Assembly: GCA_019095985.1 (NCBI GenBank)
Contig: CM032664.1
Location: forward strand, 25,951,787-26,015,786
Direction: 5' to 3'
Length of the DNA: 64,000 nucleotides
Source of the DNA: Streblospio benedicti
Lineage: Eukaryota > Annelida > Polychaeta > Spionida > Spionidae
In this document: one piece after another, positions 19,794 through 32,276 of the stretch
Position numbering within the stretch: position 1 is the first letter of the stretch
How the letters are laid out: the number at the start of each line of letters is the position of its first letter
Translations under genes and position numbers: made by a program
The notes under the pieces: model-generated
The model's input: only the letters and a program-made list of their open reading frames with translations
Databases searched by the model: none
Told to the model about the DNA's origin: nothing

Positions 19794-22100
19794 CTAATAA
19801 ATATCATCATCAAATGAGTTCATACACCATGGAACCCTTTGGCATCCACAAGCCTTGGTGCAACACAATCCTCCTCTATGGCACAGGCAGCGCCTTGTGC
19901 CGCATCTGTCTCCTTCTTTACATCCACACACTGTCAAAGGTAGACTGGTCTGCTCAACTGGTGGTTCATCCAACAACTTGGGGGTCAGCTTTCCTTCATC
20001 CGTCTGCCATGCTTTCAGTTGGTGATAGAAGATCAGGATGTGGTTTTAGACATTGATTCCAGGTCAAGGCTTGATAGTTCGCCCACTGTGTATGAAAGAC
20101 CAGAGGTCATTGGTGGAAGTTGTCAATGTTACCTTTCATTCTTCGAAGATGCATTCCAGGCAATTGTTGAATCAGTAAAATGGGTCATAAAGCTTGAAAA
20201 ATATCAAAGCTTCCACTGAAGCCATTACCTAATCTGTACAACTTTCTTTGTAAGAAGGCAGTTGTTTTTGCAATTCCTGCAAACTGACTGGTTATCTTCT
20301 TAAGAAGTCTTCTTAAGATCTTCATCTATTATGCTGTGTACTTTAATGTATCGAGGGTTATTTGATGTTCCAGCTTTCATCCATACATGGAATCCTCCCA
20401 GAAGTATCACAATGTCCCTGCATTCATAATGATACTGAAGCATCTTTGTTTTGCAATACAGCTGCTCATCAAATGTTACAACTGTGTATCTGTGGTTAAG
20501 TTTCTTTGTCATCTCCTGACACTTCTCTAACACTGTCCATAGTGTGTCATAAACATGGGCTTGTGCATTGATAATGGGCATCGTGCCTATTACAGTTTGG
20601 GAGGCTGTTGTTTCATTCATCATGCTATTGAAACCACTCAAAGCTGGAGTCTGTTGTTCATCATCATCATCAGGGTCTTTTACCAACCTGCAAAGAAACC
20701 ATGCAAGATCTTTGCAAGTTGATTCCCTCATGACCTCATCATCTGAAGCAAATATATCTAAAGCCACCTGTGGAACCTTGGGGGGAGGTTTTTCATCTGT
20801 CATTCTAGAATCTTGAAGATCAAAGAGCTCGTGTGGCACTTTCAGAGACTTTGGTACTGCCTTTGGCATTTCAATTCTAAGAATAGTTTACTCTTGGGTC
20901 TTAGCTCTGAATGCCACTGTCTGGGAGGCATGAGACTCCTCATTAATGTCAATATTGTCATTGGCATAGGTGACATAGCCTGGTAACTCACTTCTAACTT
21001 TACTTACTTCTAACCTTCTTCTGGCTCATCAAAGATGGAACATAATATTTGTCTGAGTCCTAATATCTGTTCATTATCAAGAGCTGTGAAACATTACCAA
21101 CAGATGTGTGCATTTTCCTCACAGTCTCATAGCTTGCAACATGCCCGCAGCATTTAGAAACTGCACAAGTTCCTTGGAACGTGTAGCCTGATGTACTGTT
21201 GTACTAAGGCCAATGTGCTTGAGTATTAGTTTCGTCCATTTGAGGCTACAAATAAAATATCTTGGGCAATACTTAGTATCATTTTTAAAGGTTTCCATCC
21301 AATGGATTATCAGCATCAATGAAGTCTTCATTTGTGCAAATCAATCGCAGCAAGAGATAAAGACTTTCCGGCACAGCATTTTCTACATCTTCCTCGGTCA
21401 TCTCACCAATCACAGTCATAGGCGTAATGGACCGAACATCTGCTCTCACCTTCAGGGCTACCCAATAAAGCCAGCACAAAATCTCTGAATCATCATCTTG
21501 GAATGATGCTCTGGAAATAGCATCTTCTGGACAGTCCACATCCTGTTCATCACATGGCATTTTTAATTAGTATAGTGCAAGATAGTGTCTGGTGATAGAG
21601 TGGGAAAAATCAAGAAATGCTTGTTTGGCTCCAGGAGTTTTACAAAAGTTGTTCCTTCAGGAAGAAGGCTTTCCAGCATTGCTTGCATGTGCTGTCCTCT
21701 ACACTCCAGGGTTTATATCATAGTCTGAAAAGAGTACTCAGTATCTGTCCTATACATCTTTCAGTAAATATAAGTTTCCTTTTGCAAGCCCAGTCTCCAG
21801 TTCATCAGCAACGGCTATCATGCACACATTCTGTGGATCCTGAACTGGTGATTCATATACAACACTTATATACTTCCTACATGCCTTTCGTTTTGCATGC
21901 TGAATGGTATTTTCCTTCTGCACTTATAAGATAATTAATATCGGCCATTCTATATTGCAAGTTTGAGTCATATTTTGCCCACTCGAGAAATGCAGAGCGT
22001 ACTTGTATCATTTCAACTTGGCGGAGTTTTTGTGAATATTCATAATACTGGCAAAAATACATTTGCTCCATTCCACAGGAGCAACTCTACCTCTTTTGAC
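19794..22100 (-). pseudogene. broken copy of a multi-copy family with C-terminal CXC motif
   Basis: Reading leftwards on minus, pieces occur in a consistent order. An N-terminal piece near 21877-22071 has LISAEGKYHSACKTK. A helical piece lies at 21285-21560. A third, at 21119-21331, has LKHIGLSTTVHQATRSKELV. A long piece at 20300-20869 contains SGFNSMMNE, TMPIINAQAHVYDT, TVVTFDEQLYCKTKMLQ and IVILLGGFHVWMKA. A Cys-rich end at 19794-19976 reads CGCKEGDRCGTRRCLCHRGG. The last is a tesmin/TSO1-like CXC zinc-binding pattern. From memory, this architecture recurs as uncharacterised multi-copy proteins in marine invertebrates; whether it is a mobile element or a host family is unclear. The pieces lie in different frames and the copy looks broken in several places. 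Confidence 0.55.
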
Positions 22101-23552
22101 CTTGATAGGGGGTTGTCAGGTTATTGGTGTTGTTGAAGATGTTTGAGTACCAAGCAAATGAGATCCATGCCTACAACTGAGCACCCAGCTAGATGATTGC
22201 ATTGATTCTGAACATTTTCGGCGGTCATATTGGAAAATCAAGATGGCTGACACTTACATATAATTCCAAGTATGTCATAATATCTACATAACTGCAATAA
22301 ATAGTCTATAGCCAGTAATAAAAAGTACTATTGTACTATACAGCCACAATAAACCTTTTTTTAGAATTACCATGTGCCAAATTAAAAATGGCTGCCAAAG
22401 GTGTTCTAAGTGGAATTTACAAATGCCAACCACCCTATTTCTACTCCAAAGGGATCAATTTAACTAAAACACTTGGTTGGCAGGTGTGACTATTTCATGT
22501 GGACTAGGTGTTATAGAGGGTTCTTTTGGAAAATAGCCTCCAGACTAAACAGGGAGTACTGTCATTAGGTGGGATATATTTGTTGTGATTATATTCACAA
22601 CACATTTGCTCTGTACTTGGGCTATGGCGATGTGTTTGATGTACGTACATATACGTCAAATAGTGAAGGCTCATTGTAATTTAGTGATTTTTGGCTGTCG
22701 AGGTTGCCTGGGTAGCAGGCGTTGTTAGGACAGTGATGGGTGCAAGGGTGGGGTGGAGGTAGAACAGTGGTGGGTGCTGTCAGGACGATAGCTGGGGTGC
22801 CAGGACAGTGCAAATGGTGCAGACCAGTATTATATAATTTTTGTTCTTAAATATAGTGTGTGTGTAGGGGGGGGGGGGGTAGATGGGTAATTGCGGTTTT
22901 ACTTAAGAAATAGGGCATGTGCATATATTTCCAGTAACTGATTTGTCGTCCTCACGGGTACGCATTGACTTTCATGGAACATTTTCCTACACGTGGCTGT
23001 TGTACTGTAGCGAAGGGGAAGGCAAGCAAGTTTGAACACGGGAAAAGGTGGGAATTTGCTCAAAAAGATATGCATTAAATTGGCTCAACATTATTTATTT
23101 GTTTGTACTCCCTGAACTTAATGTTGCAAAGTACCCCTGCCCGTGATATTGCCCGTGATTTTCACGGGGTCTTGCTAGTCATCACTATTACGACACTTGT
23201 TATTAAACAAAATGGAAACATATAACTAAGAAAAGTATCAATTGAAGTATTGATTAAATCTGATACTCAACCTGTCAATATTGAGAAGAGGCTCCCGACC
23301 TCTCTCGGCAGAGAGCCATCATTTGATACGCACGATTGGTGATACAAATGAGGCCACCAACTGTGATACTGCACAAGGTGAGAGGTCGCGCGTGAGATGA
23401 TTAGCCACGGTCCGCTGGCTGTGTACTATCGCAAATGGCGTGACTACATGTACATTATGACTATAGTGAAACGTGATCTTTGGGGCGTATTTTACTGGTC
23501 GTCTGCCTATTAATATATGAGTTATTTGAGGTCATCTTGGAATTTTAACTAC
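22101..23552. other. unassigned intergenic stretch
   Basis: AAGATGGCTGAC and AAAATGGCTGCC at about 22240 and 22388 are the only promoter-like words. GT-rich sequence with a 14-base G run lies at about 22855-22880. No gene is supported. Confidence 0.35.
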
Positions 23553-23897
23553 CAATGTAAATGTAAATGTGCATATTTATAGTCGCAATTCACAGTTTGT
23601 TCTGCTCCAACGACTTTACATCTACACAAGATCATTGGAATCCTCATCACACTGCATTTTTCTCAACTCCTTGGGGAGCATCCAGCACATCGTAACTGTA
23701 GTGCAGACATGCTCATCACCCACATTTGCGTTCACTCGCCTGACCTATACCTTTGCAATTTGTAGGTACCTCGGAACAGTGTGCAACAAGTCAGAAGTAA
23801 TTTTGCGCAACACCCACCATCAGACCCGACCGGGAATCGAACCCACGACCTTTTGTCACGAGTCCAACTCTCTATGCATTCGGCCAACGAAGCACAC
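23553..23897 (-). mobile_element. tRNA-derived SINE, copy 2
   Basis: Same family as 7016 in reverse: B box as GGAATCGAACCC at 23832, body AACTCCTTGGGGAGCAT, end TTTATAGTCGC. The tail is (TTACAT)n, unlike the (AATAC)n of copy 1. The A box is degenerate (CATTCGGCCAACGA). Confidence 0.8.
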
Positions 23898-23912
23898 TAT
23901 CAGCAATGCTTT

Positions 23913-23915
<3 letters not shown>

Positions 23916-23951
<36 letters not shown>
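23916..23951. repeat. poly(T) run of 36
   Basis: An uninterrupted T homopolymer next to the 5' end of the minus-strand SINE. It could be the poly(A) tail of another retroelement into which the SINE inserted, or an assembly-sensitive tract. Confidence 0.9.
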
Positions 23952-23952
<1 letters not shown>

Positions 23953-25380
23953 TTGAGAACTTTGATTGAACTGTTGTGGTAAGGTCCTAAGTTAGACATG
24001 CTAACTGCATTACACTAATACTCATTGAGTATTATGTGTAATGTGTATTAAGCACAACAGGTGTCCATGGGGAGTAATCTACGCAAACTATGTAATCCTC
24101 TCAGATGTCTCGGTCTGTGATGACAGGTCAAATGGATTATGCACACTTGATATACAGAAGTGTACACCTGAGAAGTTAATTTTGCGGTCAATGGCAATGC
24201 AGGGGTATGGTATTCGATAATGATTGGGAGTTTCTGTTATTTCTTTATGCAATTTCTTTTCATACGATTGGATTGCATAATACCGCAGAAGCAAGGACTC
24301 TGTGTGGTAACTGTAGCTTGCATTAAATTGTATTATGGTACCAATGCATTAAAAACCCAGAAACTCATGTAATCAAAACTGAAAATGGACGAGGAAAAAA
24401 TGATGCTCTGTAATCAGATCTAGTATCAATCAGCTTTTGCTTCAGTTGTTGATTTGGATATGGAATGATACAATTCAGCTTCTGCGTTTGAAGCCACTAT
24501 TGAATAGTTCCAAAATATAGGCTATTTGAGGATATGACATGATTTATTATATGCTTGTTTAAGGAATTCAATCCCAAATGAATCGGGGGCGCATCCAGGT
24601 TTTTTTCTCCATTAGAATGTAGATTCGGAGATTTGTGAGTTAAGCTTATGGTTGTTTTTGGGTATTTCATGAAATCCTATTTTCAACTCCATATATCCTA
24701 ATGTATTGTAAATTGCTAAAACGGTTATCATAAGTAAACAGATACGTCACTTTCATACATCCCCAAACCTTATAACTTCTTTTTCAAAGCTAATCAAATC
24801 AAAAGATACATACAAACACTACCCATCCGTAACCGCACCAAATCAACAATCTATCATAAAGACTTGGCTGACATTCTTTAAATATCGCCCACTAATAACT
24901 GGTGATTGCGTTTCACGAAGCCCACAAATACCACTCCATGTTTAATGGTAGACGTCTGAGGTTACTCGATTCTCGAGCCAAGCTGATGATGAAGATACAT
25001 TTGTTGGCATTCGCCTTTCACTGCGGGGCAGCTCCAAATGTCACGACGAGCCAATGGTGATGAATATTACGCCGAATCTCACCAATTGCACATGCTGTTG
25101 AAGTCAGCGTTTGCTTGACCTTTCCCGCTGCATGGTAAGTGCATGGATGAGTGGTGGTCGGCTGCGGTAATGATTCTCAATGTATGTGAATGTCTGTATG
25201 ATTTTGTGTGCTGTGTGTATGAGGTTTTTGGTGTCTGTGCATGTGCTGATTGTTATTGGATTAGATTGTGTGGGTTTTAGGACATCGCATATTGCCTATA
25301 ACAATTGCACGTGCCCCCCTAACACCCCCCCCCCTTTCCACACACACAATACCCTAGGTCAATACGTCATAAACTCTCAT
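23952..25380. other. unassigned intergenic stretch
   Basis: GCTGCATGGTAAGTGC at about 25129-25144 looks like an exon end with a strong donor on plus, but no frame supports it. A GCATCCAGG patch near 24592 may be a decayed MITE end. Confidence 0.3.
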
Positions 25381-25510
25381 AAGCAGATCCAGGGGGTGCT
25401 CACCCCCCAAATTTTATTTTTCATCAGGGTTATTTACACAAGCCACCGTGCATACAAAACCCATGAAACCATGTGTGTGCGCCCCCTTTTCTGAAATCCT
25501 GGATCTGCCA
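25381..25510. mobile_element. GGCAGATCC-family MITE, diverged subfamily
   Basis: The ends are AAGCAGATCCAGGGGG and CCTGGATCTGCCA, but the interior (TTTTTCATCAGGGTTATTTA) differs from the other copies. CAT lies before the left end. Confidence 0.6.
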
Positions 25511-26876
25511 GTGACCCTTACCATTCCCTTGCCTGTAAATCCTGGAAAAGCCATGACTGGTATACTACGTGTGTATTGCATATACCAGTCTTTCTATTTA
25601 TCTCAATCTACCTGTATGTCTACCTGCATCTCCCTCTTATCTTTGTTGGAGCACGGGGAATTGGAGTCTATCTTGATACATTGCTACTCAATCTAACTAA
25701 TCGTTCGATTTACTCGGCTTGGATTGACTTAGAAGCACATAAACACAGTTTCACATCACACACACACATACTTCCCCGGTCACGCACGAAAGCTGACGCT
25801 TAAAGTTCAAGCTAAAGCAGTTTCCAGACCCAGAGCAAGCAAATCTAGATTGATTATTTTTGCCTTGATATATAAAAATGAAATCAAGCCAATCTATCTG
25901 CGTAAACCCGGGAAACCTTCTTCAAAGAAATAAATTGTTAGAATAAACAGAATTTGGGAGGGCGCAATAAGAAAGCCTTGTGCTGGAACAAATTGGTTTG
26001 TTTGAGGCAAAGATCTGAATGGAAAACACAAACAGGACTGTGTCGAAAATAAACTAGACGAGCAGATGAAATAGTCGCTGTTTCGTCGGTAATTGAAGGC
26101 TGTTTGTTGAAGCGGCCATGTTCAAACGGCCACGTTTGTTTATTTGCGAGGTCATGTGACCATGTTGTTTAGCTGTGAGGTCACGTGGTCTGTGCAATAT
26201 GAATCTGGTGTTATGATTTGGAGCATTAGTTGGGGGCTGGTCAGCTATGGCTTACATTATACGGGTCAACAGCACTGCGTGTGTCGCTTTGATATCCGAG
26301 AGAGACAATTTATTGTGTTACAAGATTGGAAGCAAGAGGTTTGTGACTGTTGATATGAGTTTCTAGAGTGGGACCGGTGGATTGGTTCCAGTTGTCTGTG
26401 AGTCACATTCAATTTCACATGTTGATTCATTACTCTGTGCATGTCAGAATTACTGGGGAGGAGGTGTCCCTGTTCTGATTGATTTAATTTTGATAGTTCC
26501 AATAGAAAATATATAAATGTAGGAATCCAATAGGCCCGGTTTTAAAGAGTTACTATCAGGTAAGAACCAGGACTTTAGAAATTTTGTCTTTCTATCTTTC
26601 CACTGCTGCGTTTGCATCACATAAAGAGTAAAACGTAACATGAAGATGTAGTGGCTGTTAAAAAGCATGGACCCCTAAAATGCTTTGTAAAATGATTCAG
26701 ACGCATACTATCAAACAGAACCAGGATGAACTATCACATCTGAACATATTATGCAGGGACACCTCCTCCACAGTGAATATGAACTCCACGATCATTGCTG
26801 CTTTAGGAGAAGCTGTGATATTCCAGAAGAATCAGACAAAAATAACAGCCAAAGATAATTGTTCTTACTTAATTTT
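25511..26876. other. unassigned intergenic stretch
   Basis: No gene or named repeat is supported. Confidence 0.35.
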
Positions 26877-27113
26877 CAATTCAATTCTACCCTCACTGTT
26901 CTGCCAAGCAAGATCCTACCACTGTATTTACATAGGTGAAGAGACATCTTCCATTTGACTATATCAAGTGGTCCTGACGGGACTCAAACTCACGACCCCC
27001 AAGGTTGTGAGACCAGAAAGATATGATATAGTAAAATGGAAGATGTCTCTTCATCTATGTAAATGCAGTGGTAGGAGCTTGCTTGGCAGAACAGTGAGAG
27101 TAGAATTGAATTT
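26877..27113. repeat. 2 x 90-bp inverted repeat with a tRNA-like loop
   Basis: Arms at about 26877-26966 and 27024-27113 are about 95 percent reverse complementary; both contain CTGTTCTGCCAAGCAAG and GAAGAGACATCTTCCAT or their complements. The loop, read on minus, has GGGGTCGTGAGTTTGAGTCC, close to a tRNA T-arm or Pol III B box. It may be a dimeric or inverted SINE. Confidence 0.75.
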
Positions 27114-28119
27114 ACAAGCAAACTTGGGGAATACATATATACAGTTATTCATAATTTTCATTTGTTTGATATTATTTTTGAAAGACAAAAGCTATATGCT
27201 ATGAAGCAGTATGCACGCTAAGGAAGCCTTTACAAATGAGCATGCAACAGAGATGTAAAGATACAACAGAATGATGCAATCAAGCCAGAACGAGGCTGGA
27301 TGGCTGACCACACGTGTCCATGTTACATTACCAGCCGAACATGCTTCATTACCCTCTGACCATGGACTTGAGTGACATGTCGTTACGTGAGCACTCATTC
27401 CCTCATTCTGTATGCAATGTTCCCGCGTGATAGGCATCGATGGGACAGACCCAAATGACAAAGTTTTCCTCTGGGACGAGCCCACGCAAATCCCAGAGTT
27501 TTAGATTGATAGATATCAATGGCAGACACAGTTTTTCTTCTTTCTTCCTCCGGTATTCTTGCGCCTTCACTCATGAAGATTATGCAAAGGACTCGGGCGA
27601 AACCAGTATGTTTCAAGGGCTTCTTACACGTGAAATTTCTTAGGGATGCAAAAAAAATTTTTTTTGTTTTGTTTTGTTTGTTTTTTTTTAAATTTTGTAG
27701 GGGGTCGCGCCCATTGAAACACTGGATCTGGCATATATAAGTACAATAATAATAATAATTTACTGTTAAGGTCTTTATTTCTTACAGCATTCCTTCCAAT
27801 TATTGCTCAAATATATATTATATGATACTGCAATTAGCATTTTGCACCACAATAAAAATGTTATTGCTAATGTAAAACCCCTCATTTTTATTGTAGTAAA
27901 ACCTATCGACGCACAATTATCTTTATGTATTCATTTCTTATAGCAGTTCATTGATTGATATTAAACACACAATTAGAGTAATAACATTCCCAATACACGC
28001 TGCTCCCTCCCTCCTCATTCACACACTTGTTGAGTAAAGTTGTGTACATTTCTTGGCATCTCCCTGTCACAACACGTGGGTACGTGAGGCTTCAGCCAAT
28101 ACAGTCTCCACTATCACCG
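27114..28119. other. unassigned stretch with MITE debris
   Basis: GAAACACTGGATCTGGCATA at about 27716 looks like one end of the GGCAGATCC MITE family. No gene is supported. Confidence 0.3.
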
Positions 28120-28335
28120 TGCAATATTCAAGGTATCAAGTTTTATGGTGATAGAGCATTTAAAACAGCAGCGCCTGAATTATGGAAAAAACTTCCACTG
28201 TCCATTCGACAATCCGAAACTCCTTTAAATCCCAACTAAAGCACCATTTGTTAAAGGAGGCCTACAAGCGTTCATGAACATTTAGTGGAATTCACGCTAT
28301 ATAAATTGTATTGTATTGTATTGTATTGTATTGTA
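28120..28335 (+). mobile_element. LINE 3' end with (TTGTA)n tail
   Basis: The frame reads IKFYGDRAFKTAAPELWKKL and PLSIRQSETPLNPN, matching the common FGDRAFxxAAPxLWNxLP C-terminal signature of CR1/L2/Jockey-type LINE proteins. The tail (TTGTA)n ends at 28335. It is 5' truncated, and frame loss after PLN removes the usual FKSQLK end. Confidence 0.75.
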
Positions 28336-29743
28336 TATTTGAGAGGTTGTATAATATATATTAAAATGAAAATGATTTTTAGCTGGATAGGTGGTGAATA
28401 TGTAAAACACTGGACCCCATGCACCATGCAGTTTTCGAATCTACAGGGGGTGGTCGTTTAGCCTACCCAGGCAGCCATATTTATCAAAGAGGTAAACAGT
28501 TATATTGTTTAGGATTGAAATTCCAGGCAGATTTAATTGAACAATTGCTGCTGAAAAAGGCTCAGTGCGTACCTATGAGCATACAGAGTTTCAAAATTTT
28601 TACGGGGAGCCTGCCCCAGACCCCTAGCATATGTGTGTCTGCAGCACACAAAACCTGGATGTGCTTTCGGTGCAACTCCCCCCCCCCCCAATGTTTTCTC
28701 CTTCCTACAATTATGCCTTAATATAGGCAAAGCTACCTGGTTCGTGAAGACCACTTCATGTGATAACAGTGAATGTTGCAGAGAACATTGCATCATTTGT
28801 AACATTTTACTTTTTTTTCTTCATACATTAATGTATATGTATATCAAGGACGGTGCCCTGAATATAATAAGTTGTACTAAATAAAAACAAATTCTTGGTT
28901 ATCAACTATTTTATGACAGACGTCAATTATGATTTTGAAAAAAAAAATTAACAATTCATTTTAAACACACTTATTGCTTCATAACACTACAACAATCATG
29001 CATAGTTAATCTGACGAAATAGCTATTCAAACTAAATTTGACAATCACTGGGTATAAAAACAAATATATTTGATAAGAAATTAAGTTGTTATCAGGCAAT
29101 TTGTCAGTGTTATCATGGTGCTATGAAAACATATCACTATAAATATCCAGAAATATGTGATTAGCGCGTTTTAGGACAATGTTTACAGAAGGTTCATTAC
29201 AAATACCCAAGAATATCTATAAAGTTAATAGTCTCATACAGATTGACAAGTAGATTGTTCAGGATGGATGGCAGCTGACGTTTTAGTTTCTACTCTCTTG
29301 CACAAGAAGGATCGCTGAAATACACACACCAGCAGTTATCAATTGTGTGTCATTATGTAACATTAACAAGGAAGACGATGGGACTGAATTTATGCTAAAA
29401 AACAATACAAACGTTTTTGGGCATAATTTTACAAGTTCACTTTGAATTTAAACAGATGTATGAAGCCATTATCATTAGGCTAGTATCTTTACATCTTATA
29501 TTTGAAGCAGTCATGAATATCCCATATGCTAGTTAGTAAGGGATATCTAAATAAATTGCAAACATATTAATTTAGAGTATTTTAACGAATGTTCATTTGA
29601 ATATCATGCATTAAAATATCAATAACATTACAATTAACATATTCTAACCCATGTTTGGCCGATTGATGATTTGCGCTGCATCAGGTCAATCAATTACCAT
29701 AATAAATGATACAATACCTTACAAATTAATTGAAATTATTCAC
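28336..29743. other. AT-rich stretch downstream of the CARD gene
   Basis: This would hold the 3'UTR of the minus-strand CARD gene. No close AATAAA on minus was found directly after its stop. No other feature is seen. Confidence 0.35.
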
Positions 29744-31748
29744 CTATTGTAGACTATTGGTTTGTCTCTCATACTCCTCCTCTATTGCTTCCGCTAAGTG
29801 AGCTTGGGTGGTGTTTTTTAGGGCTTGCAATAGAACACTCATTGCTTCATGTTCTGGCTTGTTCCTGATTATTTCGAGGAATTCAGCATTCCGGGCTGTT
29901 TTGACCTTTTCCACCTGAAGTAAGTAGAGAATTACTGATAATGTAGATCAATTTAATGTGCACTCCATAGTTTAGCCACCATACCCCGACCCTACCCACA
30001 GATAAAATAAAGAAGTTTTTTTTTTAAAATCTCCACCATATGTAGCTTTAATCTCTTTTGGGGGCATTCATATTATACACATTAATATGAAACCGACAGG
30101 CACGGCCTATGGTATCATTTAGCATTGTCAAGACACGGAAAAATTTACAGGAAAGAGCATTATTATTTTATGGGGCCACGCCCACCTCCACCACAGTAAC
30201 TTTAACAGAATGTGGCTCACGGACTAGTCCCTTTTGTGCGTAGGAGTTAGAATTCCCTCTACGCAGTTCATACTAACTTCTTGAAAACAGCAACATTGTA
30301 TCTGCACATTTCATAGGATGTGTTCTAAATTTAGAATATCCATATGTGCTAGATACGCCAAACCCATAAACAAACGTGACCAATTCGCCCTGTATTGAAT
30401 CGGCTAGATTACCAAGACATATATAGACAATATATATACAATTCAGCTATACAGGTAAGGTACCTGTTAGATAGATGTAAATCTAATTGATTGCATACAT
30501 ATCATCTTATCAGTGTTCTCGTCTGATCTTGCGAACAACCAGTCTAAAATACGACAGACAGACAATATATAGCTCTATAAGTATTCTTCAACATGTGTTT
30601 GATTTTTACTATGAGGATATAAAACATGCATGTTTGCATTCAAAATATTCTATGATGGATTTAAAATAATTGATTATAAATCTAACGAAACAAAAAAAAT
30701 ACAGATGGTTACATAAACGTTTATCTGGAAATATTATTTTCTTTTGAGTATTGAATCACATGCTCTCACCATGTCAGGTTTTTTAAATTTACATTTTCAT
30801 GACAATGTCCAAATATACTATACAAATGGAATGAGAGAAGTAATGGTCAGCAACCTGATGGCCCGTGCTATGACTTGTCATTATCATATTATAGAATGTA
30901 CACCACCATCCAAAATACTGGTAATTTTCCCATGCAATGTTCTATGAATTAATTCATTATATTATGTGGGCTTTATCACACATTTGTTGGTAAATGAGTT
31001 GACAAGTGAACTGACGAGATTTCTTTCAAGGACATTGTATTCTTCTTTTTAGTCAAACTCTTCCAATTCTGTTAAAGGATGCATGCATAGCAAATTCCTC
31101 CTGAGATAGATTGAATTAATCATTTTGGTTTTTTTATACGTGCTGCTCCAATACCCTATGAACTTACAATTATTAGTATCCGTTTTGATAAAATATCAAT
31201 ACCCATAAAATGGACTGTCATATTGATTGTCACGTCCATATCTGCCCTGGAAAAAAGAGCCCTGCATGAAATTGCAGCCTCTATCACCCGTGAGCCGAGA
31301 GTCAAAGTTAGCTGGCCAGAAATATTTATTAAGGCTGATAAGATGTCAATGTTGACAGGTATGATTTTTGGGTACATTTCATGAAACTTGTGTAGAGAAA
31401 TGATTAATTATGAACAAATGGAACACTGCCCATAGATAAAAATCTACATATTCAAATGGCTCAGCAAGTACTATTTATAAATAGGGCAGAACGGGTAGAT
31501 AAGGCATGAAATTAGCTGTGCATGTCTCTTTAATATGACTGCATTTTTAAACATTTCTACAGACACAGACAACTAACTATCAATTCGTATAAATTCAAGA
31601 GTGGAATACTAACCATTATGATATCTCTCTCTTCTGAACTCAGAATCCTGGCCTCTATGAAGTGATTGAGAAAGGCATCGTGCACATTCAGTTTCTTCCC
31701 AAGCAATTTCCTCTGGCTTGTTATGGTTTCTTCAAATGCAGTATTCAT
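29744..31748 (-). CDS. CARD-only protein, two coding exons
   Basis: Coding exon 1 is 31748-31614 (ATG to ATAATG|GTTAGT) and coding exon 2 is 29914-29744 (CTACTTACTTCAG|GTGGAA to TAG), joined in phase 0 across a 1.7-kb intron. The 101-residue product is essentially one caspase recruitment domain. Exon 1 has RKLLGKKLNVHDAFLNHFIE and ARILSSEERDIIM. Exon 2 has NAEFLEIIRNKPEHEAMSV, LLQALKNTTQAHLAEAIEEE and ends TNSLQ. The FLEIIRNKP and QAHLAEAI parts fit helices 4-6 of CARDs such as those of RAIDD, NOD and caspase-9. The start has A at -3. Acceptor CCTAATAG lies 10 bases upstream, and a 22-nt upstream exon (32255-32276) would put a stop in frame before the ATG, supporting this start. Lone CARDs usually act as decoys or adaptors for CARD assemblies in immunity or apoptosis. 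The domain call is from motifs, without a search. Confidence 0.75.
31176..31361 (+). other. possible exon in the CARD gene intron, strand unresolved
   Basis: On plus, after TTACAATTATTAG a frame of about 60 codons includes ALEKRALHEIAASITREP and VKVSWPEIFIKADKMSMLTG, ending at ACAG|GTATGA. On minus the same DNA is open between CTACACAAG and a GTAAGT donor. Inserting the minus version would split the CARD, so it is not part of that protein. Not recognised. Confidence 0.2.
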
Positions 31749-31758
31749 GTTTGATAAC
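31614..31758 (-). other. CARD gene exon with start codon, boundaries
   Basis: Acceptor AG at 31760-31759 and donor GT at 31613-31612 delimit a 145-nt exon: 10 nt of 5'UTR plus 45 codons. Confidence 0.6.
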
Positions 31759-32254
31759 CTATTAGGTACACACGTATGAATAAGGTCCAGAAACATAAGT
31801 TAAGTGAAACACAAGAACAGCTTATGCACAAAACAAATGAAATAATCCAAATGGAGAAAGACGCGGGCCTGTCATGAATAACCACGATAAAACTAAATTG
31901 AATGGACTGCATATAATGCGATAACTACACAGGTGCTATTTATATAAAGATCCATTACTAGAAAATAACAAAAAATAATAAAAAAGTAATAATAGAGAAC
32001 GTACTATTTCATATTTACTTGTACTTTGTCAAATACACAGGTCGTCCTCGTATCAAAATCAATTGCAGTTGAAAATTATGTGCCAGCTATTATAGTGTCA
32101 ATTTAATTATATAGTGATAGTTTACTGTTCTTCAATAATCTATTACTTCATTAATTTGATTACTAGCTATTTAGATTTTATTCTTTCAATATCTATAAGA
32201 TGACCATAAAATGAAGAATTAAATTTAATGGCCAACTGGTAAAAATAGACTTAC

Positions 32255-32276
32255 CTATTGTACTATCTAAATAAGC
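32255..32276 (-). other. possible 22-nt 5'UTR exon of the CARD gene
   Basis: TTTTTCTTATGACAG precedes and GTAAGTC follows this 22-base segment, a very good acceptor and donor pair. Joined to the exon at 31758 it places TAG in frame upstream of the ATG, consistent with a non-coding exon. Confidence 0.35.
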
